From NCBI GenBank assembly GCA_024752435.1, contig CP103031.1, forward strand, positions 434,001 through 498,000: a stretch of DNA of 64,000 bases, in the 5' to 3' direction. Each line of letters opens with the position of its first letter. The stretch's first letter is position 1. Under the pieces are notes generated by a model. It was not told where the DNA came from and searched no databases. It was given only the letters and a program-made list of their open reading frames with translations. A program made the translations under genes and the position numbers. The DNA is from Allantophomopsis cytisporea (taxonomy: Eukaryota; Ascomycota; Leotiomycetes; Phacidiales; Phacidiaceae). Below are positions 22,378 to 32,136 of this stretch, in pieces.

Positions 22378-24855
22378 ATGGGGGATTATCTGCGCAATGC
22401 GACGCTGTACCTCGAGGACGGACAACGCGAAGACATCTCGATGCTGAAGAAATCCCAGCGAAAGCAACAGTCCTACTTTATATTACACCCCATCTCCAAA
22501 GTACTACGCGGATCAGCGGAGCTGGTAAACAGCGCCCTCCTACAGATCCGAGATGCGCGACCTCAATCCGAGCAGGATGTCCAACAGGCCACCGAGGAGG
22601 CACGGCGTCAGGAGAGGAAACAGATCGTGGGCTTGAGGCTGAAAAATGCCACAACCCGACAGCAATGGTGCACTGCCGCCGAAGAACTCGATCGTTTGTA
22701 TGACAACCACATCTGGAAGAGCGATCCGCAGTCTCCGGACTTCGATCTTGAATTGGTCGAGGCTAGATTGAAGCAGTTGGATGAGGCGCGCACGAATTGC
22801 GACATCCCGCGCATGATGTACCTCATTCGCACCTCGCTCGCTCGCGATCTGGGTGGCATGGGCAATATTAGATTGTACAAACATAGCCTTGTCGGAACGA
22901 AGGATGTCATCGAACGGTACATTGATTCCGCTGTCGAGACGATACGTGCTTTGGTGAGGATATCGGGCCAGATGAGAGGGAATCTTGGTGGTGGCTTGGA
23001 AATTAAAGATGTTCTGGAACAGGTGGTTTATGCAAGACAGGCGTTTGGGAGGAGTGCATTGTTACTCAGCGGAGGTGCTACGTTCGGTATGAATCATGTC
23101 GGTGTCTTGAAAGCTCTCTTTGAGGCGCACCTACTGCCAAGAATCATTTCTGGAGCTTCGGCGGGTAGCATTGTGTGCGCTGTGCTTTGCACGAGGACAG
23201 ATGAAGAAATCCCCGGGGTACTGAAGGATTTCCCCTACGGAGATCTGGCTGTGTTTGAAGAAGACGGGAATGAGGACGGCATTTTGCAAAGAGTTGGGAG
23301 ATTCCTGACCGAGGGAGCTTGGATTGATATCAAGCACCTTGTTCGGGTCATGAAGGAATTACTCGGCGATATGACTTTCCAAGAAGCATACAACCGTTCT
23401 CGAAGGATTCTCAACATTTGCGTCTCATCCGCCTCAGTCTATGAGCTTCCTCGACTTCTCAACTACGTTACAAGTCCAAACGTTATGATCTGGAGTGCCG
23501 TTGCAGCATCGTGTTCTGTGCCACTCCTTTTTTCTGCAGCTCAACTCTTGGTCAAAAATCCTATCACGGGTGAACACTCACCATGGAATCCGACACCACA
23601 GCGTTGGGTTGATGGGTCAGTCGACAATGATCTGCCCATGACCCGTCTTGCCGAGATGTTCAATGTCAATCACTTCATTGTCAGTCAGGTAAATCCGCAC
23701 GTCGTACCGTTCCTTGCCAAAGACGACGAAGCAATTACTCAATCAGCACAGAATGAAGAAGCGGGGCCAGGCTGGCTATACACGATCACCAATTTAGCAA
23801 AAGACGAAGCTCTACATCGCATGCACGTACTAGCAGAGCTGGGAATCTTCCCCAACCTAGTTACGAAATGCCGCTCCGTTCTTTCGCAGAAATACTCAGG
23901 CGACATTACCATCCTTCCTGAAATATCATATGCTGACTTCCCACGGATGCTCAAGAATCCAACAAGCGACTTTATGGAGCGAACCTGTCTCGCCGGCGAG
24001 CGAGCTACTTGGCCGCGACTTAGCCGCGTAAGGAATCACTGTGCTGTCGAATTGGAGCTTGACTCGGCCGTTCAACAACTGCGTGCTCGCGTGGTATTCA
24101 GCCCCTCGCAAGTGGATCTACGACGCATGACAACAGGAAGCCGTCTTGACTACACCCAGACCCTTCCCCGCAATCACCCGGAACGACGCCGCCGCGTCTC
24201 AGGAAGCAACCTCAAACAGCTAGGCATTAGAGCTGCACGGAGTTCTATTACAGACCTCGATGTCTCCTCCATATCTGACATGTCTACCGATCGCGCGCCT
24301 CTCCGCACAACCTCCTCAAACTGGGCTACTCCCAAGAAATATCTTCGACCCCTCGACCTCGCCACCCCATCCCCCTCGACCAAACCTGCGCGTCCACGTG
24401 CCCTCTCCAACACTCAACCGACATCTCCCGCCCATCGTCGGCCCAAATTCCCTTCCCTCAGGCTCCCCGACTGGAAAGCGGATTTCTCATCCGGCGCAGA
24501 AACAGTAGGCGACTCCTACTCGCCGCACTCCTCTGATGGGGACATTGACTCCCACACGGATGACTCTTCACCCGACCCCGGCGATGCCGTCGAGGGCTTC
24601 TCGTCGTACGAGCCTGCGCCGACGTCCTTTTTCTTCGCCTCCCAGCCTGTCACTCCTTTCGCTGAGAGTTTCGCGCCCGCGCTTAGCCCGCTGCTTAGTC
24701 GGGATGTCGGTACTGGTGTTGCGGGTAAGGAGAGGAGCAGTGCTGCGCCGAGGGAGATGAGTGAGCCCGAGAGGAAATACAAGATGCTCTTCCATCCGCC
24801 GCCTGAGTTGGTACCGGAAACGAGTGCGCCCGCCAGGATGGAGGCTGATAACTGA
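22378..24855 (+). CDS. Patatin-like phospholipase / triacylglycerol lipase (Tgl3/4/5 type)
   Basis: Single exon, 825 residues from ATG 22378 (the frame upstream has only TTG at 22366). The N-terminal part (residues about 60-215: WCTAAEELDRLY, YLIRTSLARDLGGMGN) is the DUF3336 region that precedes the patatin domain in fungal lipid-droplet lipases. The patatin domain follows: GGATFG oxyanion loop at 232-237, nucleophile elbow GASAG at 259-263 (Ser 261), and catalytic Asp 412 in WVDGSVDNDLP. Ser and Asp form the dyad. The C-terminal 250 residues are Ser/Pro-rich and probably disordered. Yeast relatives hydrolyse triacylglycerol on lipid droplets and have lysophospholipid acyltransferase activity; the substrate here is inferred. 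There is no signal peptide. Confidence 0.92.
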   Translation: MGDYLRNATLYLEDGQREDISMLKKSQRKQQSYFILHPISKVLRGSAELVNSALLQIRDARPQSEQDVQQATEEARRQERKQIVGLRLKNATTRQQWCTAAEELDRLYDNHIWKSDPQSPDFDLELVEARLKQLDEARTNCDIPRMMYLIRTSLARDLGGMGNIRLYKHSLVGTKDVIERYIDSAVETIRALVRISGQMRGNLGGGLEIKDVLEQVVYARQAFGRSALLLSGGATFGMNHVGVLKALFEAHLLPRIISGASAGSIVCAVLCTRTDEEIPGVLKDFPYGDLAVFEEDGNEDGILQRVGRFLTEGAWIDIKHLVRVMKELLGDMTFQEAYNRSRRILNICVSSASVYELPRLLNYVTSPNVMIWSAVAASCSVPLLFSAAQLLVKNPITGEHSPWNPTPQRWVDGSVDNDLPMTRLAEMFNVNHFIVSQVNPHVVPFLAKDDEAITQSAQNEEAGPGWLYTITNLAKDEALHRMHVLAELGIFPNLVTKCRSVLSQKYSGDITILPEISYADFPRMLKNPTSDFMERTCLAGERATWPRLSRVRNHCAVELELDSAVQQLRARVVFSPSQVDLRRMTTGSRLDYTQTLPRNHPERRRRVSGSNLKQLGIRAARSSITDLDVSSISDMSTDRAPLRTTSSNWATPKKYLRPLDLATPSPSTKPARPRALSNTQPTSPAHRRPKFPSLRLPDWKADFSSGAETVGDSYSPHSSDGDIDSHTDDSSPDPGDAVEGFSSYEPAPTSFFFASQPVTPFAESFAPALSPLLSRDVGTGVAGKERSSAAPREMSEPERKYKMLFHPPPELVPETSAPARMEADN

Positions 24856-27225
24856 TTTGAACTTTCCTTTCTGCTGGTGGAGTTTCTTTGCTTTGGCTTT
24901 GTGCTCGCTTTTGATTTTAGTTTGTTTGGAGACTTGGGAATGAGATTGGTACTAGGATTGGCATTGGCATATGGAACTTCGTTTGTGGATTTGTTGGCTT
25001 GTAGGTTGCATGGTACACTAGTAGGTGCATGGACGGTGTTTTGCTTGTTAATGTCTTGTTCTGTTATATAGATGTCTGGATACCACGTTCCGCATCTGGT
25101 CAAGTGTGTGTTGCTCGATTGGTGGTTGAATGAGCTGGGAAATTGAACAGCGAGGAGTGCGATGGACAGAGGGTTATGTATATACGTGTAATGGATAATG
25201 AGATGGTGTTGATATATAATATAGTCAATTTATCTGTATTGGAAGGGTTTGGTGTGATGTGGTTTGTAAGAAGTGAACGAGTCTGAATACACTCGTGATA
25301 AGAAGCAACCGAATGACTTGGCTTTGCTCGAAGGTCGAACCATAATACTCTAACTACGATACAAGATCATGATAACCTGGCTTCTCTATATCACTCTATC
25401 TGAATCCTATCCCTTACATCGACTCAGTCCAGCGCTCCTTACATACGCCACTGCAGTATAAATACCTTGCTGCGAATACAAGTAACACCCACGCCAGAAG
25501 AACATATTGCCAACCGCTCTACCTCCGAGTACTACGAATCTTCACGCACCAGACACAAAAGGGCAACTTTTACATCATAAAGCAATGAAACGATGATGAC
25601 GCCAAAAACGAGGATGAGAAGTGGGCCGATGACGAGGCACCAGGCTGAACATGTATGCGGTACGAACTTGTGGCATAGTTGGCATGCACTCATTCGAAAT
25701 TTACTCTTCAGAGGGATGCAATTCCTGGTGGGTGTGGGGATTGGGGATTGGGCTTTTTGTAGACCCGAGTATGATATTTGTGATAACATGCTGCGTTAGG
25801 TGTGGGGCGGATATGTAGAGCAGAGAATTGCATGCTCCATTCTATTTGAGGGTGAGATTGCTGGTTTGGCATGTATCTGGAAGATTGCAAGATGAATGAG
25901 GTGAATCTACGTGCGCATGTTATGTAGTAAGTTATGCTACGAGTTATTGCACTTGATAGCTTGTGTGGTGAGGGGATTATAAGTCGTAGAGCTTTCTGCG
26001 TCGGCGCTTGCTTTGTCTAAAGCTTTGTGTCTATGCCTATGTGCAACTTGATTGTGTATTGGGCGGAAGATGGAGTTGAGTCTGTCTTTTTCTTGGGGAC
26101 TGTAAGCTTGTATGATGATAATTGGCAATGAAGAAGAAAACAGGAATAGTGACGAGGAATTGGTGAGGAGTTGAAGGGAACGTACGAGGTTAGTATCAAC
26201 TCAAACTTCTTCTGATTTATGATACGAAAAGGACTTGACTCCCAGATATCTCTCATATCCGCGAGGTGTTATATCAAGTAGATGTCTTCTCTTGAAGTAG
26301 GAATAGAGGTTGGTGTAGATTTGGATACACTCCTAATTGCCACTGGATTGAAATTATATCTTTATTCCAAACGATAATTTCTGTAATATACTAGCGATTA
26401 GTCTAGTTTTATGGGACTAATGACTTCGAACTACAATGCCTGTGTGAATGTTTGATTGCGAGTGTTTTTGCTATGTATACATCTCTGATAGAGCCCTGTG
26501 AGATCAACGCAATGTGCAAACCATGATGTCCATTCAGAAGTGTCAATACACTCCGCAATATCTCGCATCAGGAGTTATAAAGTGTTATCATTTCTAATGT
26601 CTCCAACATCCTATCTCATAACGAAAGTGACGGCGTGGAGCGCAAGTCATCTTCGAACACGTGCTACAGACAATGCTTATGTCGATGATTAACCGGTATG
26701 TCTGGTGACACTTGCTTGGTAATTAAGAATAATTCACGAGGCTCCTGGCGAAAGATTTTGTAGGTAGATGACATGCCGTACCCCCTACTTGAATAGTTTG
26801 TTCTGTCTTAGTATGCCCCCATCAGATGGATTAATATCGGGTTAGCATCTTTCCCCATTGTTTGAGTGTACATTAGAAAGTTTACGATTGAAGACTTAGG
26901 TAATGTATAGACCCGTATTAACCTAATTCGAACATGCATGCCTCTCGATATGCAAAGGTCAAACAAACATTTAGTTCTAATTACCTTGCCATGTACTCTA
27001 TATTACTAGACACCTTGCAAGGAGCGAAGGTCTCTATGTAACGGTACGATCCTTGAATGAAGCGAACAGCTTCCTTATGTATTGTCTGGATAACTCTTCA
27101 AGTTACTGATGCACGTTTGAATATCATGAGTAGACAGACGAGTATTAAGTGGTTGGTCTCATTTCTTGTTTCAAATTATAGCTCAGGGGGACAACTATGC
27201 AAAAGACAAAAGAAGTTTGATTTAT
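24856..27225. other. Intergenic region between convergent genes, 2.4 kb
   Basis: It separates the 3' ends of the lipase (+) and the reductase (-). It is AT-rich, with many short interrupted frames. Apart from a possible 53-residue membrane peptide (25532..25693, -), nothing is supported. A convergent arrangement does not need this much space, so a lost or unrecognised gene is possible. Confidence 0.5.
25532..25693 (-). CDS. Candidate small Cys-rich membrane peptide (53 residues)
   Basis: Hypothetical single-exon frame from ATG 25693. Residues 1-19 hold Cys at 4, 7, 15 and 19 (CQLC, HTCSAWC) with His 8 and 14. Residues about 20-40 are a strong hydrophobic helix (LVIGPLLILVFGVIIVSLL), and the tail is short and charged (REDS). 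Codon choice looks normal for this genome. No family is recognised. The surrounding 2.4 kb has no other gene. Length and lack of homology keep this low; chance is a real alternative. Confidence 0.3.
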   Translation of the reverse strand: MSACQLCHKFVPHTCSAWCLVIGPLLILVFGVIIVSLLYDVKVALLCLVREDS

Positions 27226-28396
27226 CTACTGAGTATCCTCAATCTTGTAGATGTACTTAGTAGCACTCGCCTTTCCGGCCTTGAGATTCGACAGACCCGT
27301 CTGAATACCATTCAAGCCACCGGGAACGATCTCATAAGGATGACCGGAGAAGCTACCCTCTCTCAAACGCTGACCAAACCAGCGGAAGAAGAGGAAGCCA
27401 AAGTCCTTGGCGGCCTGGATCTTCTTCGGTGGCTCTTCAGTCTTTGTGTAGCCGAAAGCGCCATGGACGCTGCCAACCATCGTAATAGACTGCTCGATGT
27501 TGCTAGGGATATCGTCGAAGTCTCTGCCTGGAAGAACGAGAGTAATTTTGCTTCCTTGAGGAGCGAGAGCCTTAGAGATGTTCTGGTAGCTGCCGTGCTC
27601 GCTGACGGCGTCGAAGGCGTACTTGACCTCCTTTGCGCCAGCCTTCTTGACACCTTCCTTGATGGCAGATACAACAGCCTCATCACCCTTACGGTAGTCC
27701 ACAATGGTGTCCCCACGGTCCCGGCTGATCAGAGTCTCGACATATGCCGCTCCCTTACCGGCAACCGCAATAATTGGGTGAATATCAGATGCCTGTGCCA
27801 ATTTGATGGCGAAAGCACCAACGGCTGAAGAAGCACCGTAGACAATCAATGGGATGGGCTCATAGGCTGGATGAAATGGTGTTGGGAGACCAAGCTGCGA
27901 GTATAAGCCCACAGCGGCTGTCATAGCAGCAAGAGGAATAGTAGAGGCCTCTTCGAAGGAAGTGTGTTTTGGAAGATGGAAGGTCGTATGATTATACGCA
28001 ATTGCATACTCCGCAAAGGAGCCGTGTGGTGCCCTCATCTCGTGGAATGCTGCCACGCGGTCGCCCTTTTTGAACTCTGTGACATTCTCACCGACCTCTT
28101 CTACATATCCTGCGATGTCATCTCCAGCGTTATGGGGATCTAGATCTGGGAAAAACTCTGCCACTTTCCAGTCCTTGGGGTTAGTTCTATGCAGTGTCAG
28201 TATCGTCTTCGGTATTTTGGAGACTGGGCATAAACGAACCCCGAGTAAACAACTTTGATAAGAACCTGATCAGGGTTTGGCTTGGGGATTGGAGAATCAA
28301 TAACGGTGACCTTTGGTCCTGGTACGAATTAGTAGAGACATCAAAAGTGAATGAGATATCAGAACTCATACCAGCTGCTACGATGGCTTCCTTCAT
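27226..28396 (-). CDS. Medium-chain dehydrogenase/reductase, quinone/enoyl reductase type
   Basis: Three exons, 28396..28372, 28318..28240 and 28186..27226, giving 354 residues. The joins read MKEAIVAAG|PKVTVIDSP and VVYSG|TNPKDWKVAEFFP. It is an NAD(P)H-dependent oxidoreductase of the MDR superfamily. The GroES-like N-half contains DIAGYVEEVGENV and GDRVAAF. The Rossmann half has VYGASSAVGAFAIKLA, the zinc-independent variant of AxxGxxG. The Cys cluster of the structural zinc of classic alcohol dehydrogenases is absent, so it is probably a zinc-independent enoyl or quinone reductase. Many fungal paralogues act in secondary metabolism or detoxification, but no biosynthetic partner lies nearby. 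A tandem hairpin repeat lies 210-390 bases upstream of its ATG. Confidence 0.9.
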
Positions 28397-29397
28397 TCTG
28401 AATTGTGCAATGTTTTCGAGATATCGATTACGTCACAGTAAACTTTGGATAACAAGTAGTATGAATAGTTGGAGAATTGTACTCTTATATACTTGTACTT
28501 TACTCCAAAGTTATCATCCCAGGAGAAGTGGACCCAAGGTACTTGCTGACATATCCAATTGTGGGGTTGATCAATGAAAGCAAGGCGTCCCCGCCCTCTA
28601 GAGGATTTTGTGCATAGTCGGGAGAACTTCCTGTCTGCCCAGAGAGTTATCCCGATTATGCACACACTGTGCAACATCGGGAGGACTTCCTGTCTGCCAG
28701 AGAGAGTTATCCCGATTATGTACACACTGTGCAACATCGGGAGAACTCTCCATCTGCTCACAGAGAGTTACCCCGATTTTTTGTGCAGTCCAGCGGTTGG
28801 CTGCGTATTTTCTTTAGTCTCCTCAAATGTTAACGGCCCGCTTATCATAAGTCTCCGAACGGCATGCCAGGATTTATAGAAATAAAGGGAAATCTATAAT
28901 TCAGCTGATTAAAGCCCGAGTTTGAAATAGCTAAAAGTTTATCATGAAGCTTGTAGGTGTAAATGTCTCATTAAGTATTCATCTATTAAAATATTTAATC
29001 ATCAACTAAAATACGGGTGTTCCATTGTGAGCATTTGGATTAGTGCTGTTTTACCATATTTTGAAAACTACGTAGGCAGTGAGTGGTAGGGCATTTTGTT
29101 CGGAAACTCATGGAAGGCGGATTGTAAGCGGATGCTTGCGTGCGCTGATTAATAGGAGATTTTGACTACTGAGCTGGATACCTGGTCTCATCACCCATAA
29201 ATTGCATCATGTCGTTGACATAAAACATCAGAGTCGTTGGATACAGACAGGATTATCGAACGATATGGTTGGTTCAAAGCTCGTAGCAAACCGACTTTCC
29301 GCCAATGTAGGAGGCAGATAAGCTTCCAATGTCATTTTAGCATATCGAATAGCAGACCTCTCAGATGGATGTTGTTTGCTGTGGCTCAACACTGTTC
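28397..29397. promoter_or_regulatory. Upstream region of the reductase gene
   Basis: About 1 kb between the reductase start and the stop of the zinc-finger gene, both on the minus strand. It holds the 60-base tandem hairpin repeat (28608..28788), then an AT-rich stretch (28860..29080) with no gene. A 122-codon minus frame through the repeats encodes a repetitive peptide but starts non-canonically and is judged spurious. Confidence 0.5.
28608..28788. repeat. 60-base tandem repeat, three copies, each an imperfect hairpin
   Basis: Units start at 28618, 28677 and 28737 (periods 59 and 60). The shared form is TCGGGAGAACTTCCTGTCTG, then a GAGAGTTATCCCGA arm, then ATTATGyACACACTGTGCAACA. Each unit holds an inverted repeat: TCGGGAgAACT pairs with AGTTATCCCGA over 10 of 11 positions in copy 1, with more mismatches in copies 2 and 3. 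The outer words (TTGTGCATAG before, TTTGTGCAG after) show the array is bounded by the TGTGCA element. The CGG..CCG arms resemble spaced half-sites of Zn2Cys6 regulators. Confidence 0.85.
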
Positions 29398-30346
29398 TCA
29401 TTTTTGACGAATGTTCTTGGCCTTTCGCTTTTTGAAAATCACTCCACCTGTTGCAGCACCCGGTTCCTGCTTGACATCCGTATCAGCTGTTTCCTGGTGA
29501 TCAGTAACATTGAGCTTGACTTCGTCAGTGGACTCTGCTTTTATGTCTGACAGAGATGTGACTTTGTCGTCACTCGGCTCTCGTTTGATATTGACATCGT
29601 CTGAGGAAACCTCGGTTTTGACCTCTGGTTCAGTCCTAGTAGCTGCAGACTCGGACTTTACCTTGCCCATAGGTTTGCTCAACAGAGCGTCCAGGTCGCT
29701 GTTGTCCTCCGTAGTTGGGTATGTACGGTATGATGAGCCGAATCTCTTCTTCTTTGCTTCGGCCACCTCTTCTTCATCCTCATCGCCTGGTGCCGCTCTT
29801 TTTCGTACGCCCATAGCCAGCGCATCCGGCTTCTTCTCTCCATCACTAGGACTAATTATTCGTTCTTCAGTAACCTGCCACTCTCCCGCCATTGCCATAT
29901 CTCCTCTAAATTCGTCTGGAATACTGACGCCCATCTCAGCCAGCTGTGCTAATTGTTGTTTTCGTTGTGCTGCCGTTGCTTGTGGTTTCGGTCCTAAAGG
30001 TGCTGAAGGTGTTGGTCCACGACCGATTCCTGAACTTGTAGCAACGGATCCTGAACCACTTGCACTACCGTCCCCTGATACCAGTCCGTTCAGTCGTGCT
30101 ACCTCAGATTTTGCGCGCTCTTTGTCCTTTTCATCCTTCTCGTGACCCCGATGGAGATCGCGCAGGAAGCGTTTGAGATTGCCTTGATGTTTCGGTGTCG
30201 CATCGTGATTTGCTTTCTCGAGCTTCGTATCGCGAACAAATATCTTACAGTGCTTGCACCAGTATTTTGGCTGTAAAAGTTAGTTGCACGAAATATCATA
30301 TTAAAGCATCGCCTGAACTCACTGTGGACTTCCAGTATTCGGACAT
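29398..30346 (-). CDS. U1-type zinc-finger protein, WBP4/FBP21-like splicing factor
   Basis: Two exons, 30346..30323 (24 bases, MSEYWKST) and 30270..29398, giving 298 residues. The N-terminus MSEYWKST|PKYWCKHCKIFV is the signature of the WBP4 family. The zinc ligands are Cys 13, Cys 16, His 30 and His 36 (C-x2-C-x13-H-x5-H, the U1-C-like matrin-type finger). Animal WBP4/FBP21 sits in spliceosomal complex B and also has WW domains. None are seen here; the rest is charged and low-complexity with Lys-Arg clusters and a basic C-terminus (KKRKAKN), probably nuclear. A role in pre-mRNA splicing is inferred from the finger. Confidence 0.85.
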
Positions 30347-30684
30347 CGTGGAGAAATGCCCAAGAGGATATTTTGGAAAAACACCGACTACTTTTGGGTT
30401 TTATATTTGTTTGTTATATGCCCGTCAGTGTGTCGTTGTAAGGTGTATCCACTCAAAGTGATTGTGTGGAGTGGAAGCCCGCGGCTTGACTTCGATAAGA
30501 TATGAAGCTTTACAAGCAAGATCATGCGGCCGCTAGCGTTAATTACAATGAGAGCGCCTCGCGCATACGACATAATGGAGTGAGAGGCGAGAGGTCATCA
30601 TGAGGGCTACCATTCCGCGACGAGCTCACAAATCCACTCAAACCTCCTCCCCGACAGACAAACGACCAGAATAGAGGTAGCCAA

Positions 30685-31935
30685 ATGGCGTCCCGAGCTG
30701 CTATTCATAGCCCAAATATGGGCAGGGCTTTAGCTTCTTCATCCACACTGTCCACGAAATCACTTTCCCGGACTTCTGCAGCATATATCCCAAGGTTGCT
30801 CTCACAACAACGCCAACTCCACAGCTCACCAAATAGATTTGCACCGAACTCGGGCCTACTTGGAATCTCGAACTCTCATACGCCTTCCTCGTACTTCCAG
30901 AGACCTTCCCTACCTGCAAATACCATTATCCGCTTCGTACCGCAGCAAACAGCATGGATTGTCGAGCGCATGGGAAAGTTCAGCAGGATCCTAGAGCCAG
31001 GTCTGGCGATTTTGATGCCCGTTATCGATCGAATTGCATACGTAAAATCGCTTAAGGAGGCCGCGATCGAGATCCCTAGCCAAAGCGCAATTACGGCCGA
31101 CAATGTCACTCTTGAGTTAGATGGAGTTCTTTACACACGAGTTTTCGATGCATACAAGGCCAGCTATGGTGTTGAGGATGCTGAATATGCTATCTCTCAA
31201 CTCGCACAAACAACTATGCGCTCCGAGATCGGTCAATTGACTCTCGATCATGTACTTAAAGAGCGTGCGGCGCTCAACACGAACATTACTGCTGCGATCA
31301 ACGAGGCTGCCAGAGATTGGGGCGTGGTATGTCTAAGATATGAGATCAGGGATATTCATGCGCCACCGAGTGTCGTGGATGCTATGCACAGACAGGTCAC
31401 TGCTGAGCGTAGCAAGCGTGCCGAAATCTTGGACTCTGAGGGTCAGAGACAGAGTGCCATCAACATTGCTGAAGGACGAAAGCAAAGTGTGATTCTGGCT
31501 TCCGAGGCTCTGAAGAGCGAGCAAGTCAATGTGGCTAGTGGTGAAGCCGAGGCTATACTTCTCAAGGCAAAGGCTACGGCGGAAGGAATTGATGCTGTTG
31601 CCAAGAGTATTGCTCAGGGTGGAGCATCAGCACATGGAGCTGTTAGTTTAAGCGTTGCAGAGAAGTATGTTGATGCGTTTGGAAATTTGGCAAAGGAGGG
31701 AACTGCAGTTGTTGTTCCAGGAAACGTAGGAGACATTGGCAGTATGATTGCTAGTGCTATGGCAGTCTACGGCAAAGTAGGAGATGCAAATGCTAAGCAA
31801 TTGGCTGCAAAAGCATTGCAAATTCAGGAGGGAGAAAAAGGAGAGGAAATCGAGCAACAGCAGGAGGAGACTCCCAACGAGGAAATGAAGAGGAGCATGC
31901 TTGCGAGTTTCGATAAGACGAGAGACAAGAAATGA
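30685..31935 (+). CDS. Stomatin-like protein 2 homologue, mitochondrial (SPFH/band 7)
   Basis: Single exon, 416 residues. Residues 1 to about 70 are rich in Ser, Arg and Ala and lack acidic residues, a likely mitochondrial presequence. The SPFH/prohibitin domain begins at about residue 77 (NTIIRFVPQQTAWIVERMGKFSRILEPG), with AITADNVTLELDGVLY and VLKERAALNTNI typical of SLP2. A coiled-coil follows (SEGQRQSAINIAEGRKQS). Human SLP2 organises cardiolipin-rich inner-membrane domains with prohibitins and the protease PARL/YME1L. The last 40 residues are Glu/Gln-rich. It diverges from the zinc-finger gene across about 340 bases. Confidence 0.93.
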   Translation: MASRAAIHSPNMGRALASSSTLSTKSLSRTSAAYIPRLLSQQRQLHSSPNRFAPNSGLLGISNSHTPSSYFQRPSLPANTIIRFVPQQTAWIVERMGKFSRILEPGLAILMPVIDRIAYVKSLKEAAIEIPSQSAITADNVTLELDGVLYTRVFDAYKASYGVEDAEYAISQLAQTTMRSEIGQLTLDHVLKERAALNTNITAAINEAARDWGVVCLRYEIRDIHAPPSVVDAMHRQVTAERSKRAEILDSEGQRQSAINIAEGRKQSVILASEALKSEQVNVASGEAEAILLKAKATAEGIDAVAKSIAQGGASAHGAVSLSVAEKYVDAFGNLAKEGTAVVVPGNVGDIGSMIASAMAVYGKVGDANAKQLAAKALQIQEGEKGEEIEQQQEETPNEEMKRSMLASFDKTRDKK

Positions 31936-32136
31936 GCGCAAAACTACTGTATGAATATAGCATCACAAGTCTTTTTGACCTAGCCGATACGGATGGCGTT
32001 ACTCTACTCAGCATTAAGCTGCCTGTATTATAGGCGTGTCAGTTTTAGTTGATAAATAATTCAAAAGCCCACTTTATGAAGATATTACGGTCGATGAATT
32101 GAACAATACAAGTGCACTTTTCTAAAGTAGTGTACA

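Noticed and set aside
28393..28761. 122-codon minus frame with a repeated peptide
   Set aside because: The repetition comes from the 60-base DNA repeat. The frame overlaps the reductase first exon and has no plausible ATG start.
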